From: Candidatus Eiseniibacteriota bacterium
Lineage (GTDB): Bacteria; Eisenbacteria; RBG-16-71-46
Assembly (NCBI GenBank): GCA_903921835.1
Contig: CAIXRL010000477.1
Coordinates: 1 to 5,082 of the forward strand
Length of the DNA: 5,082 nucleotides
Direction of reading: 5' to 3'
Positions 1 to 5,082 of the stretch are shown here, piece after piece. The notes under the pieces were generated by a model that was given only the letters and a program-made list of their open reading frames with translations, was not told the DNA's origin and did not search any database. Every line of letters starts with the position of its first letter. Position 1 is the stretch's first letter. Made by a program: the position numbers and the translations under genes.

Positions 1-591
1 CTGGCGAAGGCGTACGCCGCGCGCGCCGCCGATCCCGACGCGCGCCAGGCGTTCCGCGACGCTCTGCGCCAGCTCGCGGGTCGCGCGGTCGCCGACAGCG
101 TCGAACGCGTGCATCCCGCGTCTGCGGCGCCGGTCGCGTACGCGGAGGGCTTCGAGCAGGCGCCGCGCGAGCGGCGCGCGGTCATCCACACCGCGCTGGG
201 AGACATCGAGTGGGAGCTGCTCGGCCACGACGCGCCGCAGACCGTGCGCAACTTCGTCACGCTGGCGCGCCGGGGCTACTACGACCACGCGTGCTACCAC
301 CGCGTCGTGCCGGACTTCGTGATCCAGGACGGCGACCCCACCGGGACCGGCTCGGGCGGCCCCGGCTACACGATCCGCTGCGAGTACAACAGGCTCCAGT
401 ACGACGCCGGCATGGTCGGCATGGCGCTCTCGGGCAAGGATACCGGCGGCAGCCAGTGGTTCATCACGCTCTCGCCGCAGCCGCACCTGAACGGGCGCTA
501 CACCCTCTTCGCGCGGGTCACGAAGGGGCTCGACGTGGCGCGGCGCGTGACGCAGGGCACGGTGATCGAGAGGGTCGAGATCCTGCCGTGA
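1..591 (+). CDS. Cyclophilin-type peptidyl-prolyl cis-trans isomerase, C-terminal part (5' end outside window)
   Basis: The frame is open from the first base and ends at TGA 589-591, giving 196 visible residues, so the gene begins upstream. A GTG at 109 is a possible start but would cut through a continuous Ala/Arg-rich helical stretch, so I treat it as internal. The cyclophilin fold occupies about residues 60-196. It shows YHRVVPDFVIQDGD, where the Arg (about residue 101) matches the catalytic Arg of human CypA and the Gln (about 109) is also conserved. GSGGPGYTI and GSQWFIT (about 150-156) follow, then HLNGRYTLF. In that last motif the CypA positions Trp121 and His126 are His and Tyr, so cyclosporin binding is probably weak. 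The family catalyses X-Pro isomerisation. In some bacterial lineages this domain is fused behind HEAT-like repeats, and the helical lead-in fits that, but too little is visible to prove it. No partner gene follows on this strand. Confidence 0.93.
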   Translation: MAKAYAARAADPDARQAFRDALRQLAGRAVADSVERVHPASAAPVAYAEGFEQAPRERRAVIHTALGDIEWELLGHDAPQTVRNFVTLARRGYYDHACYHRVVPDFVIQDGDPTGTGSGGPGYTIRCEYNRLQYDAGMVGMALSGKDTGGSQWFITLSPQPHLNGRYTLFARVTKGLDVARRVTQGTVIERVEILP

Positions 592-609
592 GGCGGCCGC
601 GGCCGCGGC
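564..609 (+). repeat. Module E, copy 1: end of the cyclophilin gene and its immediate 3' flank
   Basis: This 46-bp stretch matches 2492-2537 in the same orientation at 42 of 46 positions by eye. Here it encodes the last eight residues of the cyclophilin (IERVEILP), the stop codon and about 18 bp of GC-rich flank. The match covers the stop codon in the same frame. Similarity stops abruptly after the GCGGC-rich flank. Confidence 0.75.
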
Positions 610-702
610 AGGACGGCCGGCCGCGCCGCGTGCGTGCGGTCCACACGAGCGGGCCCCCGGCCGGGCTGGACGTCGAGGCCGGGACCACAGCCCGGGCGGG
701 GC

Positions 703-785
703 GCTGTCATTCTCCCTGGCATCCTGTTGAGGTCCGGGGCCTTGCGCCCTGAACTGAACTTCCCGTCCTGACCGTGCCATCGGTT
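703..785 (+). repeat. Module A, copy 1 of an 83-bp dispersed repeat
   Basis: It matches 2215-2297 without gaps at 77 of 83 positions by eye, same orientation. An internal imperfect hairpin runs from GTTGAG (726-731) to CTGAAC (754-759); in this copy the outer stem has one more mismatch than in copy 2. The match ends at CGGTT (781-785), eight bases before the ATG of the DUF4338 fragment. The unmatched stretch 610-702 between the cyclophilin flank and this repeat is GC-rich, and I see no gene in it. Confidence 0.85.
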
Positions 786-792
786 GGGCCTG

Positions 793-993
793 ATGGCTGA
801 GCCCTCCCAACCGCCGCTGCTCGATCCGCACCGGGTCACGGTACGGCCCCGCGAACGTTGCGAGGTGACGCCGTTCAAGGCGCTGCTGCGCGCGCACCAC
901 TGGCTGGGATTCCGGGGCGTGGTCGGGGAGTCGTTGGCGTATGTCGCCGAGGCGGATGGCCGCTGGCTGGCGCTGCTGGGGTGGGCAGCGGTG
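793..993 (+). pseudogene. DUF4338 (DruA-like) gene fragment, N-terminal ~67 codons only
   Basis: The reading frame from ATG 793 gives a convincing start of the DUF4338 family: a variable 25-residue lead, then TPFKALLRAHHWLGFRG (about 27-43), VGESLAYVAEADGRW (about 44-58) and LALLGWAAV (59-67). Full-length members continue with a segment like 'RDRWIGW' and are a few hundred residues long. Here the resemblance stops right after GWAAV, although the frame stays open to TGA 1306-1308. The rest reads as low-complexity sequence and then runs through the palindrome, so it is not protein-like. DUF4338 includes DruA of the Druantia anti-phage system and many proteins found near transposases; this stub can have no such function. 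No ribosome binding site is evident. Assignment to the family is from remembered motifs; 0.65 sure. Confidence 0.65.
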
Positions 994-1133
994 CACCGCC
1001 GTGCCTCCGCGCCGCGTTTGAACAAGATCCGGCCACCGCCTGCGCGGGTCCTGCCCCCGAAAACTGTCGACGAGCGTGCCCGCCGCACTACCTCACCGCT
1101 GACGATCAGGGCTTTGACGGAGCCCAGCGTCCA

Positions 1134-1357
1134 CCTGGCCCGGATCATTCATGAGCCCGCCGCCTGCGAGCGCGATCTGCGCATCATCCGGACCCACCTT
1201 CGGTGGGTACCCCGAAGCTCGACCGGCCGCTGTCCTCATCGTGTGCACAACATAGTTCCGGGGTACCCACCGAAGGTGGGTCCGGCCGGCCGATCTTCTT
1301 GCGGCTGACGCGCATCTCGCGCTCTCGGCTGATGGTTCATGAATGATCCGGGCCAGG
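1134..1357. repeat. 224-bp imperfect palindrome (MITE-like or long-hairpin element)
   Basis: The outer arms 1134-1154 and 1337-1357 are perfect 21-bp inverted repeats with ends CCTGGCCCGGATC / GATCCGGGCCAGG. The inner arms 1188-1214 and 1259-1285 are perfect 27-bp inverted repeats, and each also contains a small hairpin, ACCCACC and GGTGGGT around three bases. Between outer and inner arms the two sides are still related (about 19 of 26 positions), but the left side lacks some 20 bp present on the right. A 44-bp centre (1215-1258) is unpaired. No clear target duplication flanks the ends. It could be a miniature inverted-repeat element, a decayed insertion-sequence end pair, or a transcript-end hairpin. 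It begins 7 bp past the stop of the minus-strand orphan gene. No protein should be called inside it. Confidence 0.85.
1283..1330 (+). repeat. Module C, copy 1 (within the right arm of the palindrome)
   Basis: This 48-bp stretch matches 2304-2351 in the same orientation at 43 of 48 positions by eye, with the shared core TCTTGCGGCTGACGC (one base may differ at the start). A degenerate inverted version lies in the left arm near 1160-1187. To its left, AGTTCCGGGG (about 1254-1262) also matches the sequence before copy 2, interrupted here by a 19-20 bp hairpin insert. Confidence 0.75.
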
Positions 1358-1364
1358 CACGGGT

Positions 1365-2036
1365 TCAGCCGGCGCGGCTCCATTCCAGGATCGTCTTCAT
1401 GCTCTCGAGCCATCGCTTTCGGAGCTCGGGCGGAACCGTGAAACCGCGGGTGCCGAGGTGCTTGAGCAGTGCCTCCATCACGACGTTCTCATCGACACTG
1501 GCGGCAAACGACCCGTGAAAGCAGGAGGCTTTCGCCACCGTGAACCAGTCGGCGAGGAAGCTGCCGCCGGGGTTGACGCGGTTGGCCATGCTCTTCTCGA
1601 CTGTGCTGCCCACGGTCTGGTTGCTGCGGGCGTCCACGGCCATCACCCGGACGTAGGCGTAGCCATTCCGCGCCGCGAACGTCTCCGGCAGCAGGTGGTC
1701 GATGTGCTGCATGCGGCCCCTGATCGTGTCGGCGATCCCAACCACGGCCTGCTCGCGCAGGAACGAGTTCCAGTAGGTGCGGTAGGCGTCGCCCGCGGAG
1801 GCACCCTTGTCTTTCGGCCGGACCCACAGTTCATCGTTGCCGGAGGGCCGCTTGCAGATCACGGCCTCGGCCGGGGGGATCGTCTCGCCCAGCGTTCGCC
1901 AGGCACCGTGCGGCAGTGGATTGGGGCGGACGAAATGCTCCAGTGACTTCACGCCGACCCAACAGCAGGCCTGGTCGGTCAGGAACTCGCGGATCAGAGT
2001 GTCCTGCTGATCGCGGACGAACGCGGAGTACTCCAT
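1365..2036 (-). CDS. Unrecognised 223-residue protein with an Asp-His...Asn signature
   Basis: ATG 2036-2034 is chosen over an upstream in-frame start at 2120 because GTGGAGG stands 7 nt before it and the upstream part (Cys/Pro/Arg-rich) is not protein-like. The stop is TGA 1367-1365. I do not recognise the family. The protein looks soluble, with no signal peptide or membrane segment. Visible segments are an N-terminal helix (1-20), CCWVGVKSLEHF (24-35), AYRTYWNSFLREQ (84-96), HIDHLLPETFAARNGYAYVRV (about 111-131) and VDARSNQTVGSTVEKSMA (134-151), followed by a helical C-terminus. D113-H114, N139 and E147-K148 are spaced in a way that loosely recalls His-Me/HNH-finger nucleases. That is inference only, and the C-x-x-C pairs of many HNH proteins are absent. 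It stands alone between two repeat-rich scars, which suggests a transferred accessory gene. Confidence 0.85.
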   Translation of the reverse strand: MEYSAFVRDQQDTLIREFLTDQACCWVGVKSLEHFVRPNPLPHGAWRTLGETIPPAEAVICKRPSGNDELWVRPKDKGASAGDAYRTYWNSFLREQAVVGIADTIRGRMQHIDHLLPETFAARNGYAYVRVMAVDARSNQTVGSTVEKSMANRVNPGGSFLADWFTVAKASCFHGSFAASVDENVVMEALLKHLGTRGFTVPPELRKRWLESMKTILEWSRAG

Positions 2037-2043
2037 CGCCTTG

Positions 2044-2050
2044 CCTCCAC
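2044..2050 (-). promoter_or_regulatory. Ribosome binding site of the orphan gene
   Basis: On the minus strand this reads GTGGAGG and lies 7 nt before ATG 2036-2034. It decides the start of the 223-residue protein over the longer frame. No convincing promoter is visible in 2051-2214, which holds no gene that I can support. Confidence 0.75.
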
Positions 2051-2214
2051 AGGTCGAGGAACCACAAGCGCACCGCCCCGGTTGCGGCGGGAACTTCCGG
2101 TCGGGGCGAGGTCCATCCAAGGCAGAACGCCGGGGGATCCTACGCCTTCACGCCGGGGTGTTTCCAGCCCCCGGAAGTCGCTGGTGCGAGGTGCCTCCCG
2201 GCGCGGCCCACGAG

Positions 2215-2297
2215 GCTGTCATTGTCCCCGGCATCCTGTTGAGGTCCGGGGCCTTGAGCCCTGAACTCAACTTCCCGTCCCGACCGTGCTATCGGTT
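2215..2297 (+). repeat. Module A, copy 2 of the 83-bp dispersed repeat
   Basis: It matches 703-785 without gaps at 77 of 83 positions. It contains a hairpin between GTTGAG (2238-2243) and CTCAAC (2266-2271), with a stem of about 13 bp, two mismatches and a short loop. Six bases after it module C begins, so the two modules form one unit here (2215-2351). One frame reads VEVRGLEP followed by a stop, a string I recall from many spurious hypothetical proteins in bacterial databases, so the DNA rather than a peptide is probably what is conserved. Confidence 0.85.
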
Positions 2298-2303
2298 CCG
2301 GGG

Positions 2304-2351
2304 CGGCCGGCCGATCCTCTTGCGGCTGACGCACACCTCGCACTCTCCGCT
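2304..2351 (+). repeat. Module C, copy 2, joined to module A
   Basis: It matches 1283-1330 at 43 of 48 positions, same orientation. Unlike copy 1 it has no inverted partner and no hairpin insert. Similarity ends at 2351, exactly where the HEPN-like coding remnant becomes recognisable, so this edge looks like a junction. Confidence 0.75.
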
Positions 2352-2464
2352 ACCCGGGTGACCTGGAGGCCCTGTCTCGCGAGGAAGCGCAGGGCGCGTT
2401 GGCGATCGGTCGCGCGACGTTCGAGGCGGTTCTTGAGCGAATGCCCGAAGACGTCCGACCGTGA
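2348..2464 (+). pseudogene. HEPN-domain protein, C-terminal stub
   Basis: The frame ending at TGA 2462-2464 reads RYPGDLEALSREEAQGAL, then IGRATFEAVLERMPEDVRP, 38 codons in all. The RYPGD motif, a charged turn and a final amphipathic helix match the C-terminal end of small HEPN proteins (about 130 residues), which often pair with MNT nucleotidyltransferases as toxin-antitoxin modules or serve in defence. Upstream the frame runs into module C and is closed by TGA 2327-2329, with no start codon, so at least two-thirds of the domain and the R-x4-6-H active site are gone. No nucleotidyltransferase gene remains nearby. The identification rests on remembered motifs. Confidence 0.55.
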
Positions 2465-2465
2465 T

Positions 2466-2519
2466 CGGCGGATGAGCGCGAATCCAGGTGCGATCGTGAG
2501 GGTCGGGATCCTGCCCTGA
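2466..2519 (+). pseudogene. Possible remnant of a second cyclophilin 3' end
   Basis: The frame ending at TGA 2517-2519 reads RRMSANPGAIVRVGILP, which aligns with the end of the cyclophilin at 541-591 (RRVTQGTVIERVEILP) with a one-codon difference. The stop and the following GC-rich flank also match. Nothing upstream in this frame resembles cyclophilin; the HEPN-like stub lies there in a different frame. It may be a decayed duplicate of the gene end or a chance capture of it by the repeat system. Confidence 0.4.
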
Positions 2520-2537
2520 GGCGGCTGCGGCCGCGGC
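2492..2537 (+). repeat. Module E, copy 2
   Basis: This is the second copy of the 46-bp stretch at 564-609, at 42 of 46 positions, including the stop codon and the GGCGGCTGCGGCCGCGGC flank. Beyond 2537 the two loci diverge completely. Confidence 0.75.
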
Positions 2538-2777
2538 GCCTGTTGTCGCAGTGGCTCGTCCCGCATTCCGGCCGGCAGTTCATGGGTCGTCCGGGTCGGT
2601 GCGCTCCCCTGCCGCGTGAGCCCGTCCGCCGCTTCGCGATGCGCGGCTCTCCGCACGCGCCTGGCGGACGTCCTGCCGCCCCCCCGGTCCGCGCCGGATG
2701 CCGCCGGAATTGAATGGAGCGCCCCCCCGCAGTCGCCGACAACCGAGGGGAAGCATTCATTCTCGTCATCAGGATTC
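2538..2777. other. Non-coding leader before the beta-barrel gene
   Basis: I see no gene here. Two runs of seven C (2679-2685 and 2722-2728) lie 105-110 and 62-68 bp before the ATG at 2790. No good -35/-10 pair is visible. An in-frame extension of the barrel gene back to 2616 is possible on paper but is Pro/Ser/Arg-rich and bypasses the strong ribosome binding site and signal peptide. Confidence 0.5.
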
Positions 2778-2784
2778 AAGGAGG
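2778..2784 (+). promoter_or_regulatory. Strong ribosome binding site of the beta-barrel gene
   Basis: AAGGAGG lies 5 nt before ATG 2790-2792 and fixes that start, which is immediately followed by a signal peptide. Confidence 0.9.
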
Positions 2785-2789
2785 AGCCC

Positions 2790-3542
2790 ATGAGTATCCG
2801 TTGCCACCCGGCACTGGTGAGTCTGCTGCTGGTGTGCGCCCTGACGGCGCCCGCTGCCGCCCGCGTCAGTCCCTTCGTTCGGCTCGACTTCGGTGGGGGC
2901 GATCTCAGGATGACCGACGTGGACAAGTCGATCACGGCGAACCAGACCGAACTCCAGGCGGCCGGTTACCCTGCCCGGTTCCAAAAGGCCGGATCTGCAT
3001 ACGGCCCGAGCGCGGCCGCGGGGGTATGGCTCACGCCGGCAGTCAGGGTTGGGGCCACGTATTCGTATCAGAAGGCCCGCCACAGCAACCAGCTCCTCTC
3101 GACCGATCCGGCCATCTACTATGTGCAGAATCTGGACATGCGGATGAGTGAGGTGGGTGTGGAAGCGGCTGTGCGCTTCGACAGGCTCCAGGGGCTCATT
3201 CTCGGCGTCAACGTGGCCCAGGGGCGAGCCGAGGCGAGCGAAGATCGCTCGACCGAAGGTCTCATCACCGAACATCTGGATGGCAGCATGCTCGACGTGA
3301 GCATGACGGCGAAGCGCACCAAGCCCACCTACGGGGCCTTCATCGGGATCGACCAGACCAACGTCGATGGCGTCGCCGGATACATCCGGGCCGGTTTCCA
3401 GTATCGCGACATGGGCCACATGCCCGGCAGCTCCAGCACGTTCAACGGCGTCACCACCACCCCGGGCACGGGCGATACGGTCTGGATGGACTTCAGCGGG
3501 TTCTACCTGAAGGTCGGCGTGGGCTTCGATCGCGTTCGTTGA
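2790..3542 (+). CDS. Secreted protein, probable outer-membrane beta-barrel
   Basis: This codes for 250 residues, ending at TGA 3540-3542. Residues 1-24 are a classic Sec signal peptide: a short positive start, the hydrophobic core LVSLLLVCALTA, and the cleavage motif PAAA before Arg25. The mature part alternates polar and hydrophobic residues in candidate strands: 27-35 (SPFVRLDFG), 74-94 (SAAAGVWLTPAVRVGATYSYQ), 119-145, 179-189 (PTYGAFIGIDQ), 196-207 (AGYIRAGFQYRD) and 233-247 (MDFSGFYLKVGVGFD). Gly and aromatic residues mark strand ends, as in small 8- to 10-stranded barrels. The last residue is Arg rather than the usual terminal Phe, so BAM recognition may rely on the nearby FYLKVGVGF. 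No catalytic motif is visible and no specific family is recognised. It is convergent with a SurA-like folding-factor gene. Confidence 0.85.
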   Translation: MSIRCHPALVSLLLVCALTAPAAARVSPFVRLDFGGGDLRMTDVDKSITANQTELQAAGYPARFQKAGSAYGPSAAAGVWLTPAVRVGATYSYQKARHSNQLLSTDPAIYYVQNLDMRMSEVGVEAAVRFDRLQGLILGVNVAQGRAEASEDRSTEGLITEHLDGSMLDVSMTAKRTKPTYGAFIGIDQTNVDGVAGYIRAGFQYRDMGHMPGSSSTFNGVTTTPGTGDTVWMDFSGFYLKVGVGFDRVR

Positions 3543-3703
3543 GGTGCCGTTCGCGGGGACGTTTCATGCACCGACGGCCGCGAGGGCGGGAGCATGTTTC
3601 GTCCCGGCGAACGCGCGTCACACCCTGTTCGCCAGCGTGACGAACCGACCCGACCTCCCGCGGCGCGGGCAGCGGCCGCTGCCGGGGTCCCGCACTTCCG
3701 CGG
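3543..3703. other. Convergent intergenic gap; no clear terminator
   Basis: The two flanking genes point at each other across 161 bp. A perfect 16-bp palindrome, GGCAGCGGCCGCTGCC (3668-3683), and a weak pairing CGTCAC/GTGACG (about 3615-3641) are present, but neither is followed by a T-run on either strand. A bidirectional terminator is expected by position only. Confidence 0.35.
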
Positions 3704-5082
3704 CTACCGCGTGCCTCGCCCGCGTCCGGTGAGGCAGGACGAGGAGTCGTTCACCGTCACGCGGCAAGCCGCCACCAGTGCGGACATCATCTCGCGCATG
3801 CGGCGATCACCCTCCACCTCGAGCCAGTCCCCCCGGGCGCGGACGAACGCCTGCTCGAGCGTCTGCGGCTGGCGCGGCGTCATGCTCATCACCCTGAACA
3901 CGCGCCAGCCGTCCGTGGTCTCGTCCGGGCCGACGACCGAGCCGACACCGCCGCGGCGCACGCGGGCGAACAGCACGGTGTCGGCATCCTCGCCGAGCGT
4001 GGTCAGGTTGGGAATGCCCGCCCGCTGGGACTGGGTCGAAAGCGATTCGGCGCAGCCGGGCCGGGTGAGACGCTGCGCGGCGGAGTCCGCCTGCGCGCGC
4101 TGGCCGAACAGCATGCGCACGATCTGCGCGGTGGCGCCCAGGTCGTAGCGCCGGGCATCGCTTTCGAAGTAATGCCGGACCGTCGCCGTGTCGACCGGGA
4201 CGCGGTCATAGACCTGGTTCTGCACGAAGCGCTGCACGGTGAGGAACTGGCGGCGCACGGCGAGCAGCGCGGCGATCTCCGGTCGTGTCTCGAGGTGCCG
4301 GCGGTGGGCTTCGCGGCGGAGCAGCATCGTGTAGAGATTGTCGTTCACCAGGTCGCGCACCTGGCGCGGCGTGCGGAGCGTGGGTCGCTTGCGGATTCCG
4401 AGCGCGGCGTCGTCCGCCAGCAACTCGCCCGCGGTGTACTCGCCCGCGTCGCAGCGGCCGAGGACCCTGGCACTCACCGCGGCGCTCACCTGCGGCAGCG
4501 CCGACAGGATCTCGCTGCGGCGGCTGGAGGGCAGGCTCATGTCGTCCTCGGGCAGCACCGCGAATGACGCCGCCAGCGAATCGATGGCCGGGTCGTCGTA
4601 GACGACGTGGGAAGTTGCGACCGCGGAGTCGCGGACCATGATCGTCAGCTTCTGGTGGCCCGGGATGCTGTCGCCGCGCGAGGCGAGACGGGAACGCATC
4701 TCCGCGAGCGCCGAGTCGAGGGCTGCGCGCAGGACGAGCCCGTCCATGTAGTCGTCGAAGTTCGTCGAGTCCCGGTGGAGCCAGCGAGGCGGGGCCTGCT
4801 CGATCCGGTGGTTCAGGACGGCCTGCTGGATCATCATCCCGAGGACCTGGCGCCGGGCAGCGGGCACGAGCGAATCCGGACTGGCCTGGAGCTTGATCGC
4901 GGCGGCTCGGTAGTCCGTGGCGGTCAGGCTGGCCTGTCCCGGGAAGAAGAACACGCGCGCCAGCACGCTGTCGGGCAGCGCGGGCTGGACCGCTTTGCCC
5001 CGCTTCGTCACCGCGCCGGACGCACTGCGCGCGGGGACGGGGCGGGCCTTCGCGGCGGGAGCATGGCCGGGCTGCTGGCCGC
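3704..5082 (-). CDS. SurA/PpiC-like (parvulin-type) folding factor, 5' end outside window
   Basis: The frame is open from the right edge and ends at TAG 3706-3704, with 458 visible residues. A GTG at 5011 is not a likely start: 23 in-frame residues before it (GQQPGHAPAAKARPVPARS...) form an Ala/Pro-rich linker typical of what follows a signal peptide. Counting from that GTG, 25-75 resembles a SurA N-terminal segment (TATDYRAAAIKLQ, then RRQVLGMMIQQAVLNHRIEQA). Residues 210-290 are a long helical region ending in TATVRHYFESDARRYDLG. About 294-378 is a degenerate parvulin domain: AQIVRMLFGQRAQADSAAQRL, TLGEDADTVLFARV and DGWRVFRVMS. The usual His of the first strand (HILV) and of the last (GYHIIKV) are replaced (VRMLF, GWRVFRV), so it may act as a chaperone rather than an isomerase. 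Probably periplasmic, aiding outer-membrane proteins. Confidence 0.8.
   Translation of the reverse strand, partial: GQQPGHAPAAKARPVPARSASGAVTKRGKAVQPALPDSVLARVFFFPGQASLTATDYRAAAIKLQASPDSLVPAARRQVLGMMIQQAVLNHRIEQAPPRWLHRDSTNFDDYMDGLVLRAALDSALAEMRSRLASRGDSIPGHQKLTIMVRDSAVATSHVVYDDPAIDSLAASFAVLPEDDMSLPSSRRSEILSALPQVSAAVSARVLGRCDAGEYTAGELLADDAALGIRKRPTLRTPRQVRDLVNDNLYTMLLRREAHRRHLETRPEIAALLAVRRQFLTVQRFVQNQVYDRVPVDTATVRHYFESDARRYDLGATAQIVRMLFGQRAQADSAAQRLTRPGCAESLSTQSQRAGIPNLTTLGEDADTVLFARVRRGGVGSVVGPDETTDGWRVFRVMSMTPRQPQTLEQAFVRARGDWLEVEGDRRMREMMSALVAACRVTVNDSSSCLTGRGRGTR

Noticed and set aside
593..606. GC palindrome after the cyclophilin stop as an intrinsic terminator
   Set aside because: There is no loop and no T-run, and such palindromes are expected by chance in this base composition.
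498..1148. Long open frame on the minus strand across the cyclophilin end, module A and the DUF4338 fragment
   Set aside because: It overlaps a clear gene antisense, is rich in Arg/Ser/Gly/Pro, has no recognisable motif, and is the kind of frame that high GC leaves open.
703..1357. Integron cassette recombination (attC) sites
   Set aside because: GTTGGGC at 783-789 fits the core pattern, but no matching RYYYAAC partner at suitable spacing is seen, copy 2 reads GTTCCGG there, and there is no integrase.
1134..1357. CRISPR-like repeat-spacer structure
   Set aside because: The repeats are inverted arms of one element, not regularly spaced direct repeats, and no cas gene is present.
1093..1413. 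Minus-strand frame reading THLRWVPR and YPPKVGP
   Set aside because: These strings are simply the two arms of the inner inverted repeat translated in one frame, not a protein signature.
2267..2935. 222-codon open frame on the minus strand
   Set aside because: It runs through repeat copies, the HEPN-like stub and the signal peptide of the barrel gene in antisense, and has no protein-like segments.
2769..3419. 216-codon open frame antisense to the beta-barrel gene
   Set aside because: The plus-strand frame has a strong ribosome binding site, a signal peptide and beta-strand periodicity; the antisense frame has none of these.

Overview
The window comes from a GC-rich bacterial chromosome. It is probably Gram-negative, because it encodes a secreted beta-barrel-like protein and a SurA-type periplasmic folding factor. 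The C-terminal cyclophilin domain of a longer protein, the Ala/Pro-rich linker before the parvulin-like domain and the base composition recall Eisenbacteria or Gemmatimonadota-like lineages. That placement is from memory of the families and is tentative; no marker gene fixes the taxon.

Layout. (1) 1-591, plus strand: the 3' end of a cyclophilin-type peptidyl-prolyl isomerase gene that starts outside the window. (2) About 592-1364: a gene-poor scar with a copy of a dispersed repeat (703-785), the first ~67 codons of a DUF4338/DruA-like gene (793-993), and a 224-bp imperfect palindrome (1134-1357). (3) 1365-2036, minus strand: an intact 223-residue protein that I do not recognise, with a good ribosome binding site. 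The palindrome lies 7 bp past its stop. (4) About 2037-2777: a second scar with second copies of the repeat modules (2215-2297 and 2304-2351), a 38-codon HEPN-like C-terminal stub (2348-2464), and a short duplicate of the 3' end of the cyclophilin gene (2492-2537). (5) 2790-3542, plus strand: a secreted protein that is probably an outer-membrane beta-barrel. (6) 3704-5082, minus strand: a SurA/PpiC-like protein, convergent with the barrel gene and running off the right edge.

The two ends look like ordinary envelope-biogenesis and protein-folding genes. Between them, roughly 592-2540, lies an accessory island of repeat modules, truncated genes from families linked to mobile or defence elements, and one intact orphan gene. 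The repeat modules occur in different order on the two sides of the orphan: in one place two modules are joined, in the other they are separated by the DUF4338 fragment. This suggests insertion or recombination inside the repeat unit. I see no complete transposase, CRISPR array, tRNA or rRNA. No new multi-gene system can be claimed from this window; the best candidates for follow-up are the orphan gene with its adjoining palindrome and the repeat family.
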